From contig CM044964.1 in assembly GCA_024516035.1 (NCBI GenBank), positions 26,870,866-26,934,865 of the forward strand: a stretch of DNA of 64,000 nt. Reading direction: 5' to 3'. The notes below the pieces were generated by a model. It was not told the DNA's origin and searched no databases. It was given only the letters and a program-made list of their open reading frames with translations. The DNA comes from Bactericera cockerelli. Taxonomy: Eukaryota; Arthropoda; Insecta; Hemiptera; Triozidae. A program made the translations under genes and the position numbers. This document shows, in pieces, positions 49,601-59,312 of the stretch; the first letter of the stretch is position 1, and each line of letters starts with the position of its first letter.

Positions 49601-52600
49601 AGGATTATATGTACGCCCAGATCCAATGTCTAGGCTCCTTTCATGTCCATTGATTCTATTTGGTTTTAACATCCTGACTTGAGGTAGACAGGACGGAGGT
49701 TTCACCCTCCATTCGCTAGGAATCGTACCAGCTACCCACATTAACCTCACCCAGCCTGGGTGGGGCCGGAATCGACAGTCTCACATGTTCGGAGGGGACA
49801 CAATTTTTTGTGCCAAAAGTCTGCTCCAACCGGGAATCGAACTAAGGATCTTTGGACTACGGGCAGTAGTCACAACCGTTACGCCACGGAGGCTGGTAAT
49901 AAAAGCATAATAATAGTATTATGCGTTAATTATGAGTTAATTATGAGAGCTTTTGAAAGGTGTTTTATATATTTTTTTAATTTTTTTTTTTTTTACAGAT
50001 TTTGGTCTTATCAATAGTTTCTAGGTCATTGTCAATCTCAGATTTGTCTTCTTCTACCTTCATTTCTTTCTTCTTTTTTGAAACTGTTCCCCTATATTTC
50101 TTTTCGTTTTCTACACTTTCATTTTTCTTCCTTTCTTTTGCTATGTTCAAGTACACAAATACCTTCATTGGGTCCAAAACATTAGGGTACTAATATCTGG
50201 GTACTTCTTACAACCTCCCAGTATTTCAGGATTTTGAGCCTTACGTTTGGAAAATTCTACTTTGGTTTGCAGAATCTCAAAACACTGCCGTTCCTCTTCT
50301 GACAGCCAGGTTGCCATTAAAAACATCTAATACGATAGCAGATATCATTTGTGCTTCTGTATACAAAGGAGGTGGTTTCTTCATCTTGTAGTTCCGGGGC
50401 ATTCTGAGTGTTTTGATAAATACAAAAAAAGTTATAGGGTAAAACAAACACCCAAAATATGCGTTCGTAATTACCCCATAGCAAAAAAAATGCGGGGGTA
50501 ATTAAGAACACCCAAAAACTATAACTTAAAAAATGGTTAAAACAATTATTTTTGTAAAATAATAAACAAAAACATGCTTATCAATAATTAAAAGTAAAAT
50601 AATGATAAAAATTCAAGTAACACTTACCTAAAAAATTGTTTTAAAAAAATCAAAAATTTCAAAAATCAATTTTTTTGATAGATCTATTTTCACTAGCTTA
50701 CTAACTACAACTGAAAATAAATACTATCGAAAACTCGTGTTCAACCTGTAAAAACAATTCAAAATAATAGTATTCAACCACCAGATTCGAAATATCTTAT
50801 CCTGTTTAGGTACAATGACCACTGTTCGTAATTACCCCCTGTTCGTAAATACCCCCCTTGACCCTACATAATTAAGTGCTCAAGATTTTCAGCTAAAACT
50901 TTGCCCTCCCTCTTTTTGTATTTTTCTCTTTCTTCATTTTTTATATTTTTCTCTCTTTCTTTTTAAGTTCCCTTTATTCCATCATAATTCCAATCTCTCT
51001 TTTTTTATTTCTCATATAGGTATCTCTCACCAACCTTTATCAATCAATCCTTCTCTACTTTAGTTTTAAATGCATAAAAAAATAAAAAAAAACCCTTTTT
51101 TTCTGTCTCTCTCTTCTCATATTTTTGGTACTCAATTTTCTTTTCTATTGTCCCTCCTCTCTTCTCTCAATCTCACTTAAATATCTTTACTCTTAATTCT
51201 CTCTCGCTTTCTCTCTTCCGCTCTTTCTCCCTTTTCAAATTTTCTCTCCTTTTCTCCCCTCCTCATCTGTTCCCTACACTCCTTAATTCTGTTTTCTCTC
51301 CCTCTTTCATCTTCATTTTCTCCACGTTTCTACGCTAGGCGCGTTGTTAAATAATTTACAATCGTCTTGTGTTTATTGCGTTCACTTTAAACTTGTTAAA
51401 ACTTCCATGCTTCCTTTCTTATTAAAACTCCTATTCCGCTCAGGCCCGATTTCTTTTGGAGTGGGTTGGGTTTCTCTCAGACTGGGGTGGAATAAAAAAG
51501 ATCTTCCAACATTCAGGATGGGGCTTTTATCTCCCACTCACTGGGAATTACGTCAGCTAACCTCAGCCAGCCTGGGTTGGACCAGCAATGCCAACCACAA
51601 AGCTCCTTTCAAATACAAAAGAGGTAACCTAAAATCCTAAATAGACCAAAACAATATTTCGTCCAAATTATCGTGGCCAAAAAAAGTAAAGTAAATCAGA
51701 AAATATAATAATATCAACGACTTTCTAAAACAATATACATACCTACTACCTACCTAAAGTAAAAACAATATTGCACCGAGTACCTTTTTAACCTAGTTAA
51801 CCAGAAACCCAATAAAAATCAGAAAACCTCAAGAAATAATCTTCGATTACAGAAAATCAAAACTATCCTGAAATCTTACAAAAAATTAGAAGCATCCATT
51901 AAAACTCGACAGTAAACTTCCTATAATTATGTATAATAGCAAACAAGTTAAGGGGTCCCCAGAGGATGTCGGTCTAGTGCAAGTGGTCAGAACGGATACT
52001 TTTGTGGTTTTCCATTATTAAGAGAAATATAGCGCGCTGCCTTCCGTACCTAACCTAAGGAAGGGTGTTTTTAGGCGGTCTGTTTTTTTTTTAATTTTTA
52101 ATAATTCCTTTTTACTATGATAACGTACACAATTGGACATCATGCATCGCTGGTTGATTCTGGTCTGGTGATTGGTTGGGTCGGATCCCACCCAACACGT
52201 GAATTATTCTCAACTTATTCCATTTTTTTACCACATAATAACATGACCAAGAAAACTGCTGTAATAAAGAGACGCTTTAAGACTATGAGGACAAATTTAA
52301 CAGACAAAATTGAGGACTCACGTCATGACAGGGTTTCCACATCTCAGACATTATACGCATATCGAGACTTTGTTCCACAGAGGTTTTACAAATATGTCTA
52401 TTAATTTCGCCCTTAGTTTCAATAAGTGGCCATTGTTAAGAATAAGTAATGATTGTAGTTTTATGTATTATTATTTTTTTCTTCTATTAAGCGCTTTAAC
52501 ACTGTTACTAGACAGGTCGTTCACGCCGATATTTATGTATTATTATTGTGGCATGAAACTATTTATTTTTCTTCCTATCTTCATTATTATTTAAGTTGAT

Positions 52601-55600
52601 GAGTAGGTAATCAATAAAAGGAAGTTAACCACACATATTTAATACTTGAATAGCCTCAGTTTTCAGGGATCAGTTCGTTGGGCTTAGTGGTGTGGACACA
52701 AAGGAAGATTGTGGTTTTCCGGACAAATCTGTTCATGGATCTAAGATTTAGTGGTTAGAGGTGCAGGTGTTCCTGGAGTCATATGAAGGTTTCGGTAAGA
52801 AATCTACGAAATGAGTTAAGTTAAGTTATCATATTTGTGTTAATCACTTACGTGATATCACAACCACTCGAACTCGCTTTACTAAGTCCTCGCTGAAACC
52901 GGGACTTGAACCACCGACCTCCAGGTTACAAGTCCATCGCCTTACCGTTCAAGCTACTGAGGTCGGTAAGAAATCTACGAAATACACTGAGCACCGTGGC
53001 CGAGTGGTGTGGCGCATTCAGCTTGCACGCAGATGACCTGGGTTCGAATCGTGGCTGGGAAGACAAATTTATTCCTCTCAATTTGAATGTCCGGGGCCCA
53101 CTTCTACATACCTCGTGAGGAAAACTGAGAAATTACTTGTATGAGTAACGGCTAGCATTCTTTTCCAAAACATGCTCACAAAAAGGATAAAACTTGAAAT
53201 GATGATACAAAAACAACTTGGATCTTCCTAAAGCGTTAAACTATGACCATAAAAGTCGCATTCCTTTAAAAAGCTACCGTAGATTTAAAACTACCTCAGG
53301 ATAAAAAAAAAACTATATGGCATGAGTTCATCTAGAGTGCTTTCACCAATACACAGCTCTTAATAGAGAGAGACACTTCACTTAAGTGGCTTACCTCACA
53401 CTTATGAGCCTTATTTCACACTTAAGTGACTCTTATGGGTTTGCCTCCTGCTTTTTTCATTTTTCATGTTACTTTTTCGCTCAATTTTTTCAAAATTGAG
53501 CTGATAATATTTATCTATATTGGTTTTTTTTTTATAGGTTTTCAACCTTTAAATTTTATAATTCATATTCAGACGCTACTGTAGGCCTGAAGCACAAATA
53601 GCAACTGAAATAGCTTGATAGGTGCACACAATTTAGTACTCTACTTACACTCTTATCTTGAAAATATAATTATAAAGAATACCTAAATAGGTAAAAAAGA
53701 TAAAATAAGAACAATAATACCATCATGATGATATTATTTAGAAAACAAAGATGCAAAAAAGACCTCTTAGAAAAACACTCTCGCCCTTCCCTCCGACATA
53801 ACACAGGCAATATCTCCTCCCTCCCTATTCATGCTACCCTTGTTTAAGAAAACAGGGGTAGCTAAGAGCCCTATTAAGAAAAATCACATTAAATAATTTT
53901 CCTGTTAGCTGCGTCTTTCGACCTTTTTATGATTCGAATCCTCTCTCCCAACCTCTTTTAAATCTCTCTCCAACTTTCCCCTGTGAGATAATAAAGTACA
54001 ACTCCAACAGTCTGGCATAATAGCCTTTACAATGGGGAGGGGAGGTTTTCCCCCTCCCTGGCATAGCTTTTGCAAAGGAGGGAGGAATATTTCCTACCCC
54101 CTCTTCACTTGAGAATCTGCGCGCACGCGCACAGGGTCGTAACGAATGCATTTAGAGAGTTTTCACGCGATAATTGAGTGGGGCTGGGAACCATTATTCG
54201 TTTAGTCATACAGGGTGCAGTGGACGCCATTAGCGTTTGTTCCTTTTGTGGTGTGGCCTCAACAGTTGGGGTTTTTATTTTTAATATCTCACCTGGTTGC
54301 AGGATTTTCAGTGAAACGCTTACAATGAACACTGCGACCTAATTAGTAATTAGATATATTGGGATAATTTGGAATCAGTTGACGCTTTAACGTCCTGATT
54401 TTAGATAGGTACTCAGGACGGGGGTTTTAACCTCCTTTCGCTGAGAATCGTACCAGCTAACCAAATTAACCTCACCCAGGGCTAGAACCTGGATAGGGTC
54501 GGAAATGCCTTATGTGATTGAAGGGAATAGAATTTTCTTCGAAGAGAATTTTTCCCAAACCGGGAATTGCACTGAAGATCTTTGGCCCACGGACAGTAGT
54601 CTCAATCTATACGACTGGAGACATCTTACTTCAGCTTGGCATTGAATTTTCTAATGGTTGAGAAAATTCAAGTTGTATGTAATAATATGACGCATGAACG
54701 TATTTTTTTTTAATATCAAAATTTATGTTTAAGGTTCACGAGATATAAGCGTTTAATACTTAGAGGTAAGGGGCGAGGTGCTTGGTTGGAAGTTAATGAT
54801 TTTGAAATGGGAACATCTATAGGTACAACTAGGTCTGTTATACTGTGTGTACAATTTTTGTTCAAATTTGATCAGGATCAGGATGTTCAAATTTGACCAG
54901 TTTCAAATAATGCAAATGACCGAGACTGACAGACAGACATGAAAACCAAAGTTGCTCAAGAGGTTACAACGCGTCTAGAAATAAATAGAAAAGTGAAATC
55001 GGAGATTATTTTTGTTTTTGTTGTTAACATTTTTCATAATTTTATTTTAAGTTCGAGTATGTAAATACCAAACTAAATATCCTGAACCAAAAAATTTGGT
55101 TCAAACTACAAACGCTAATAAGTAAAAGACTTCAACTCATTTTGAATCTTTGAAACTCAGAAAAAAATTAATTTATCGAAAAACATATAAATGTTATCAT
55201 TTGATTTCAAAACTATTTACATCGGGAATCATTTTAATAAGCTTTCAAAACTGCAGAAGAGATTTTAATTTGAATACACTTTATTTAACTGAAGGTGAGT
55301 TCATCCATTGAAATTTATGCGGATGGAGCGTTCCATTTTATTTTATTTTACTATTTAACATGTAAATAGGGCAGAATCTTCAAATATACACCCGTTTCCA
55401 GGCGTTATACAGGGTTTTAAAAAAAGTTTGAATAAAATTTCAAGAATATAATTATTATAGCAAAAAGAATTATATTAACACTCTTTGTTATTATAACAAT
55501 TGTAATAATTATTAGTGGAAGAGTCTTATTATTATGTGGTCAAAAACTCAAATTAATGAAGAAAAATGCATGCACTGCGTGGGATTCGAACCAACGGATG

Positions 55601-57590
55601 CCTACGCTACCTGGAGTACCAGAACTATAACCGGAGATAGTGTGGCTGCAATATGGTGGGTTTACTCGATAAAACAAAAAACCGAAAAGAGCTTCCACTC
55701 TATTCTGGGAGCTGGCAAAGTTGTAACACCTTGTATGAATTTAGCACCCTTTGAAATTCTTGTTTTGAATTTCAGCGTTCAATATTGGAGCAATTGCTGT
55801 GATTTTAGTAAGTAGGCACAATCCCTAGGACACCCTGATGTGCAAGGTTTTATTCTGTGCTTTATAGAAATGAACCAATAGAGGGGATTTCATAAGCGAC
55901 TCTCTCATTTTAGAAGCTAGGCATTACAATTGTCTAAATAGAAATCAGAAAAATGGTGGAGGGGTCAGTTGACAAAGCCCCCTTGAAACAAGATCGTCAA
56001 TATTGTTACAAGAGAGATCTAAACTGAATACTTTAAATTTGAATAAAAGATTAAAGAATATTAGAACATTATGAGTTGAGTAGTGTTGAAGAATTGAAAT
56101 ATTTTCAATTACATTATACATATCTACGTATAATCAAAGAGCAACTTTCGTTTTGAATCCGTTTGTTGGTCTGCTAATTTTAGTATTTTTAAATTTTATT
56201 ATCTTAACCGATTTCAACTAAATTTTATAGGTACACATACCTATTACAGAAAACATAAACTGTGAAGGTATTTTGCAAATTAAATTGGTCATAGAAAAGA
56301 AGACAAAATTTTGGACTCTAATAACTTCATTAAAAATATTTTTACGCATAAAAAATGGTCTACCACGGAATCTCATCATCACTCTTCAGGGTAAATTATT
56401 AGATCCTAATCTCAGTTATAGAATCCACCTTGTTTGGAATCCGAACCCGACACTTTCGACTCATATATTATTATGTTTAATAAGTTTTTAATAATAGTTT
56501 ATTTATTTATTTTCTTTATAAAGAAATATTTATACAAAGGTACTTCTCCTAAGCTTTGAAGAGCTTCTAAGAGAAGTGTGTTACTTGCAAGATTGAATGA
56601 CACATAGTGTTTAAGTGACTACTCAATCAAGCATTACAATATTATACTAAAGGTACACAATTATTAAAGGTACTTGTAAAAACATGTTTTTGTAAAAAAA
56701 AAAAAAAAAAAAGAATCATTCTTACCTGGACAGCATGGAGGTGTCGCCGGGGGCATGAGGGTGCATCGAGGCCAGCGTGGCCGCGGCGAGGGCCGCAGAG
56801 TTCTGGAAGTGCAGCTCGGCCGCCTGGTTGGAGGCCGCGCTGTTCTTGCGACTCTCCTTGCCCAGGATGTTCGATATCGAGAAGGACGTGTAGTTCAGCT
56901 TGTTCATCGTTTTGCTGTCGAGTCCGTTCGGGGATTTCCGGTGATTTCCGCCGGGCGGCGAGGCGAGATCGAATCGGTTGACTAGAAACTTATCCGGCGA
57001 TTTATTACACCGACGCGTCAGCCCGGGCGACTGACGGGAATCGGGCGGACTTCGTGACCTTCGAACGGGGGCGGAGATTTCCGATGTTTGAAATCGGGCG
57101 AACAGCGCGTTCTTTCGGGTGACCTTGAGATTCGATTTTCGGGAGATGTCGGAAATCTGTTCGCTTCGGGCGGCGATTGCGGAGACGAAGATAGTCGCGT
57201 TCGTTTGATTTCGGGCGATCTCGGAACAGTTTGAGTGCCTTCGGGTGATCTGGAATGTCGCGAGATGTCGGTTGGCGAGCGAGACCGTGACCTTGACCTT
57301 GACTTGTGATACATTGGCGAGACGGACCGACCGATTTTGTGACTACTGTGGTTGAGTTTTAGCGGTTTATTGTTCAACTTCTGAAGGTCAGGGTAAGTGT
57401 TGTAGAGCAGCGGGTACTGGTAATACTTCAGCATCGTCTCGCGATTGCTGATCAGAGATTTCTCATGGTTCTCGTTGATGTCGGATTCCTGGGGCTTGAG
57501 AGGCTCGAGTGGTTTGCTGATTGGGTTGAGTGTGCTGACAACGTCTATCCTGGGGGATGCAGATCTCGAGTTCATTATTTCAGTCAGCGA
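39944..57590 (-). CDS. Hmx: Hmx homeobox transcription factor gene (four coding exons)
   Basis: Encodes an H6-family (HMX) homeodomain protein. The family comprises nuclear, DNA-binding regulators, known mainly from neural and sensory development. Model: join 57590-56726, 43741-43608, 42077-41898, 40623-39944 on the minus strand. Every junction has AG/GT sites, and phases match (2, 1, 1). From the ATG at 57575 the joined length is 1845 nt (614 residues plus TGA) if one C is restored at 57067-57071; without it the frame breaks at TGA 57020-57018. Order in the protein: an Ser/Arg/Pro-rich N-terminus (about residues 84-170), an eh1-like FSISNILG near residue 232, His-rich and acidic segments, the homeodomain at about 485-544, and the HMX-specific downstream block (EIEAAN ... 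[12 protein letters not shown]). Whether 57575 is the true start is uncertain, because an acceptor (TTTGTTTCAG) ends at 57591 and implies at least one exon further upstream. Confidence 0.93.
40676..41064 (-). mobile_element. Repeat D copy, split by a MITE
   Basis: The (TTATT)n end and CTTTATTAGGA begin the copy; CCTACCTAAAGGGCGGCG, then TTATTGCCTGTGGCA, end it. It is interrupted at 40707-40918 by the TTA-flanked MITE. Lies in Hmx intron 3. Confidence 0.75.
40707..40918. mobile_element. 212-bp MITE with TTA target duplication (PIF/Harbinger-like) in Hmx intron 3
   Basis: Termini TGCCGGGTCCACAC and GTGTAGACCCGGCA are inverted, and subterminal AACATGTTAGCTAACA / GTTCGCGAAC palindromes fill the interior. 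TTA is duplicated at 40704-40706 and 40919-40921. Removing the MITE restores CTTTATTAGGAGGAC, the expected sequence of the D element it lies in. The 3-bp TTA duplication fits the PIF/Harbinger class; no transposase is encoded. Confidence 0.85.
41695..41875. mobile_element. MITE-like element with AAGAGACCCA ends in Hmx intron 3
   Basis: AAGAGACCCAGTATAGTA on the left mirrors TATAGTATGGGTCTCTT on the right, around a 25-30 nt poly-T run. A small hairpin with the same AAGAGACCC / GGGTCTCTT word is at 4715-4752. No clear target duplication was found. Confidence 0.5.
41898..42077 (-). CDS. Hmx: Hmx internal coding exon 3
   Basis: A 180-nt exon bounded by acceptor TTTCTCCTCAG (ending 42078) and donor GCGG/GTAAGTG (GT at 41897-41896). 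It enters in phase 1 and leaves in phase 1, so it joins both neighbours without a stop. The translation is a Ser/Pro- and acid-rich linker (for example [32 protein letters not shown]) of the disordered kind usual between the N-terminal repressor motif and the homeodomain. No domain is visible; the assignment rests on splice sites, phase, coding-like composition and position. A D-family repeat begins about 45 bp upstream of the acceptor. Confidence 0.88.
42122..42297 (+). mobile_element. Repeat D copy in Hmx intron 2
   Basis: Starts AAGGGTTCGGTGGAAGAG, then GATTGCCTAAGGCAATAACC and CTTTAGTTAGGACATAT, and ends in an AT-rich AAATAAATAAATA tail. Confidence 0.7.
42858..43046 (-). mobile_element. 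Repeat D copy next to the splice-donor array
   Basis: TTATTATTATTATACAACGC opens it; CTAACTAAAGGGCGGGG, TTATTGCCTATGGCAATCTC and ACCGAACCCTTAAG close it. It ends about 30 bp from the outermost unit of the 33-bp array. Confidence 0.75.
43077..43636 (-). repeat. 33-bp minisatellite duplicating an exon end and splice donor (17 copies)
   Basis: In plus-strand orientation the unit is ACTCACCATGGGGACTGG followed by TGGGAGGATGCAGTT (33 bp). There are 17 copies; one near 43242 is 32 bp (a G missing), and three around 43307-43373 read CCATTGGGA instead of CCATGGGGA. On the minus strand each copy carries 25 nt of Hmx exon 2 plus GTGAGTAA. The copy farthest from the exon (43077) reads GTAAGTAA, closer to the donor consensus. 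The long open frames across this tract are an artefact of the stop-free repeat. Confidence 0.95.
43608..43741 (-). CDS. Hmx: Hmx internal coding exon 2, ending in a duplicated splice donor
   Basis: A 134-nt exon with acceptor TATCTGATTGCAG (ending 43742) and donor CCATG/GTGAGT (GT at 43607-43606). It enters in phase 2 and leaves in phase 1. The translation includes [32 protein letters not shown] and [11 protein letters not shown], with no internal stop. The last 25 nt of the exon and the donor belong to a 33-bp unit repeated 16 more times into the intron. Reading through the first donor gives Pro-His-Gly-Glu then TAA, so every distal donor would put a stop into the mRNA. The exon-proximal donor is therefore the one expected to make full-length protein. 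Confidence 0.88.
43780..43872 (-). mobile_element. Reversed F-type tRNA-like head
   Basis: GTCGAACCCAGGTCACCATG, GTGCAATGCCTAGCG and TTCACTCGGCCACGGTCC match the family F head in reverse. Lies in Hmx intron 1, about 40 bp upstream of the exon 2 acceptor. Confidence 0.6.
43874..44085 (-). mobile_element. SINE family B copy in Hmx intron 1
   Basis: CACTCTTTAGTGGAAAGTAA, CTACCACCTAACCCTCAGAG, AATTCATGCACTGTGGG, TTGACTACCTGTGCACGG. Confidence 0.8.
44862..45055 (+). mobile_element. tRNA-headed SINE (family H), Hmx intron 1
   Basis: CTCCGTGGCTCAGTGGTTAA, GGTTGCGGGTTCGAATCCC and CGGCCGGAG form a tRNA-like 5' part with five paired acceptor-stem bases. It is followed by a body (AAAATTTTGACCGAGTTTTT, AATGCGAAAGCGGTTCCGGG) and an A-rich end. 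A true tRNA is unlikely because of the fused body. Only this copy is seen here. Confidence 0.65.
45822..46875 (+). pseudogene. Decayed mariner transposase element in Hmx intron 1
   Basis: Left end GGACGTCCAGAAAGTCAGT and right end ACTTACTTTCTGGACAT share an inverted GTCCAGAAAGT. Between them remain mariner transposase blocks: the [13 protein letters not shown] catalytic-core region (46105-46145; usual WWD.KGV..YE.L), a RETI...AIQNN segment, a displaced PDLAPS at 46325, and the C-terminal [10 protein letters not shown] ... [17 protein letters not shown]. Multiple stops and frameshifts and missing central sequence show it is dead. A family F SINE body (46558-46800) lies inside the right part. 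Not a host gene. Confidence 0.85.
46558..46800 (+). mobile_element. SINE family F body, 5'-truncated, inside the mariner relic
   Basis: TTCTGCTCTGTACTTGGATG, CTCATACCTCGTGAGGAAAA, AATGCTGCGCTACCCACAAA without the tRNA head. Confidence 0.7.
47501..47770 (+). mobile_element. SINE family F, nearly full length, Hmx intron 1
   Basis: GTCACCGTGGCCGAGTGAGT, GACCTGGGTTCGATGCCC, CTGACTTGGGTGTTCGGGGT, ATTCTGCGCTACCCACTAAA. Confidence 0.82.
48668..48757. repeat. Minisatellite M, two copies
   Basis: AAATCAAATCACAGGAGTTT, GAGCACATCCACTAATTT then CTCTCTCTTG, repeated once. The same unit forms a larger array at 60985-61175 and appears singly at the window end (63952). Confidence 0.8.
49117..50864. mobile_element. 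1.75-kb TA-flanked TIR element with repeated ACCCCC motifs, Hmx intron 1
   Basis: Ends GGGTCAAGGGGGGTAATTAC + GAAC and the inverse at 50841-50864 match at 23 of 24 bases, flanked by TA. GTTCGTAATTACCCCC-like words recur at about 49298, 49314, 49333 (inverted), 50461, 50490 (inverted), 50823 and both ends. On the minus strand at about 50320-50180 a coding-like stretch ([31 protein letters not shown]) may be a transposase remnant or captured gene; I cannot name it. A family G SINE (49543-49897) is inserted. Confidence 0.82.
49543..49897 (-). mobile_element. SINE family G, full length, nested
   Basis: (AATAAT)n, GTGTCCGTGAGATAGGTAAA, CTCCTTTCATGTCCATTGAT, CGGGAATCGAACTAAGG, TCACAACCGTTACGCCACGG, AGG. 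The best-preserved G copy here. Confidence 0.82.
50880..52800. other. CT-rich and gene-free interval in Hmx intron 1
   Basis: 50890-51330 is T/C-rich low complexity. 51435-51600 resembles part of a G element (CTCCCACTCACTGGGAATTA, CCAGCCTGGGTTGGACC). 52130-52270 shows a decayed A/B-like SINE (GGATCCCACCCAACACGTGA, TTTTTTTACCACATAATAAC). No coding exon was recognised. Confidence 0.5.
52822..52972 (-). mobile_element. SINE family C copy, Hmx intron 1
   Basis: AGTTATCATATTTGTGTTAA, CGGGACTTGAACCACCGACC, TTCAAGCTACTGAGGTCGG. Confidence 0.8.
52985..53168 (+). mobile_element. SINE family F relative, Hmx intron 1
   Basis: AGCACCGTGGCCGAGTGGTG, ATGACCTGGGTTCGAATCG, AATGTCCGGGGCCCACTTCT, ACCTCGTGAGGAAAACTGAG. 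The head differs from other F copies, so this is a subfamily. Confidence 0.75.
54285..54632 (-). mobile_element. SINE family G copy, Hmx intron 1
   Basis: TCACCTGGTTGCAGGATTTT, CAGGACGGGGGTTTTAACCT, GAGAATCGTACCAGCTAACC, then a diverged reversed head (ACCGGGAATTGCACTGAAGA). Confidence 0.72.
55500..55640 (-). mobile_element. SINE family B fragment, Hmx intron 1
   Basis: TTAGTGGAAGAGTCTTATTA, AATGCATGCACTGCGTGGGA, TTCGAACCAACGGATGCC; the middle body is deleted. Confidence 0.7.
55641..56725. other. Intron sequence without recognised features
   Basis: AT-rich intron 1 sequence directly after exon 1. A poly-A run at about 56694-56712 lies just inside the donor. No coding or repeat structure stood out. 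Confidence 0.5.
56726..57590 (-). CDS. Hmx: Hmx first recognised coding exon, with a 1-nt frame break
   Basis: The acceptor-like TTCGATTTGTTTCAG ends at 57591, and the donor CCAG/GTAAGA has GT at 56725-56724. The first in-exon ATG is 57575-57573. Two frames are each coding over part of the exon. The upstream one (57590 to about 57070) gives an Arg-Ser/Ser-Pro-rich region ([37 protein letters not shown]) and ends at TGA 57020-57018. The downstream one runs from about 57070 to the donor and continues the same composition ([14 protein letters not shown]), then [25 protein letters not shown] and an Ala-rich end. Adding one base in the run of five C (plus-strand GGGGG, 57067-57071) joins them. FSISNILG resembles the N-terminal eh1-like motif of HMX proteins, which in the family recruits co-repressors. 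Confidence 0.88.
57067..57071 (-). other. Probable 1-nt deletion (assembly error or real frameshift) in Hmx
   Basis: The minus strand reads CCGCCCCCG here. With five C the frame runs into TGA at 57020-57018. With six C the SP-rich frame continues through the eh1-like motif to the donor, and the four-exon total becomes exactly 615 codons. A homopolymer miscall is the simplest explanation; a real allele cannot be excluded. Confidence 0.8.
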
Positions 57591-59130
57591 CTGAAACAAA
57601 TCGAATAAGTAAGATTAATATTAAATCATTTTTTTTTATAAAAATAAATAAACTTAAATTCATTATCAACAGGGTGACCAGTGTGACCACATTGTGAACG
57701 ATGGTACTAAGACAGAGAAAAAATCCCCTTGTAATGCCACTATTTTATTGATGCTATATTTGAAAATGGTCTCCTATAAATTTGTCAATAGAAGTCCTTT
57801 GTTTTCATAAGTAGTACACCAACTTTTGACGAAACAGTTATACTGAAGGCCAAATTTTAAAACAGGATTAAAGTTAAGATAAACCAGACTGTCCATCAAC
57901 TCGGGCTATTGTGGGCTGTGATTGGTTGAAACTCCAACTTGAGGACATGTCTGGCTTAAATTAACTTTAATAACTTTTTCATAATTTGACCCTAATATAG
58001 TTTTGAGAGAGAGAACGTAAAAATATTTATTAAAAATACTTTATAACTGGTGCCACATGGGCACTTGCCGAAATGACACAGTTTACTTTTAAAAAATTCA
58101 AAGTTTTTCCTACGAGTATACATTACTTTTATCATAACCAGTGATTTGTCTTACTTATTATTTTCTGCAATTGTTATTAAATAAATTTTGCTGAAATAGT
58201 TGTTCAACCAAGAAAATGTACCTACGAAATGTGTTAAAATTTATTTCTATTATTATTATTATTTCGAGGTAGATTTAATTTATTTTTCAGCTTATGAGTT
58301 ATTAATGAGGAGACATTTCATTTTATCTCACTAAAACTACAAATAGTATGTTAAAATTAATTATTATTATTATTTATATTATTAGCAGTAGTAGTAGTAA
58401 AAAAAAAATTTTCTATAAAATTATAACTTTATTCTAGGGACGTTTGATGAGTGCTATATAAAAAATAATATGCATTCTGCTTATTAATAAATACTGTTTC
58501 TAGTTATTATGTTTTTCTAGTTATAATATCCTGTATAAAATACACAATAAATAAAGAGGTGCTATATTAAACTGTTAGCATAATGGGACTCCCTGTCTCG
58601 AGCCGACAGTCTAAATAAAGCACTACTATACTATACTGTATTTATAATGGGACTCTTTATCAAAACCGACAGTCTCAATAAAACAATATACTTATATTAT
58701 AAATCAATATTTATTCTTAATATACAAATTACAAACTCATTATATTGCCACTCAAAAATTCCATTTAAAGCTGTTCTTCATTGTAACCTACCTACTCAAT
58801 TAAACCCTATGCAAATGCATTACTAGAACAATGAGTTCACAAATAAAAACGTCCGAATCATTTTTTGTTCAATCAATATACCATGAATGAAAATAATTGT
58901 GAAAAAAACAATAGAATTTTGCATGTGTTTTTACATTTAAATTTTCCATTTGGAATAAAACAATCATTCAAATAACACATGTAGATTTTTTCCACATTTG
59001 ATTTGTTGTGTTCAACTGTGAATAAATATTTTTTCCTGATAGGGATTTTATTTTAATTGAAAAACAATTCAAAACATCATCAACAGATTGTTTGTTGCCC
59101 TTTCATTGTTTTTCAAAATGAAATGATTTA
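57591..59130. other. Upstream sequence of Hmx exon 1; no promoter or 5' exon identified
   Basis: A splice acceptor ends at 57591, so this is probably intron. At 58585-58690 two tandem copies of GGGACTCC/TT ... CCGACAGTCTAAATAAAGC-type repeat tail (family K) occur, the same family that provides the candidate Hmx poly(A) signal. Confidence 0.5.
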
Positions 59131-59134
59131 CTTA

Positions 59135-59266
59135 TTACTTTCCTTATCCTATAATAAGGAAAGTATTGTATTCGTCGAAAATTTGACCTACCCAGTTTTT
59201 CACATTTCTGGACGAATCATAGCCTCAGGATACCAAAAAAGTTTGTTTTCAGCCATTGGTCCGTGC

Positions 59267-59312
<46 letters not shown>

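Noticed and set aside
55534..55815. 93-codon plus-strand frame
   Set aside because: Begins inside a reversed SINE B fragment; no domain or splice context.
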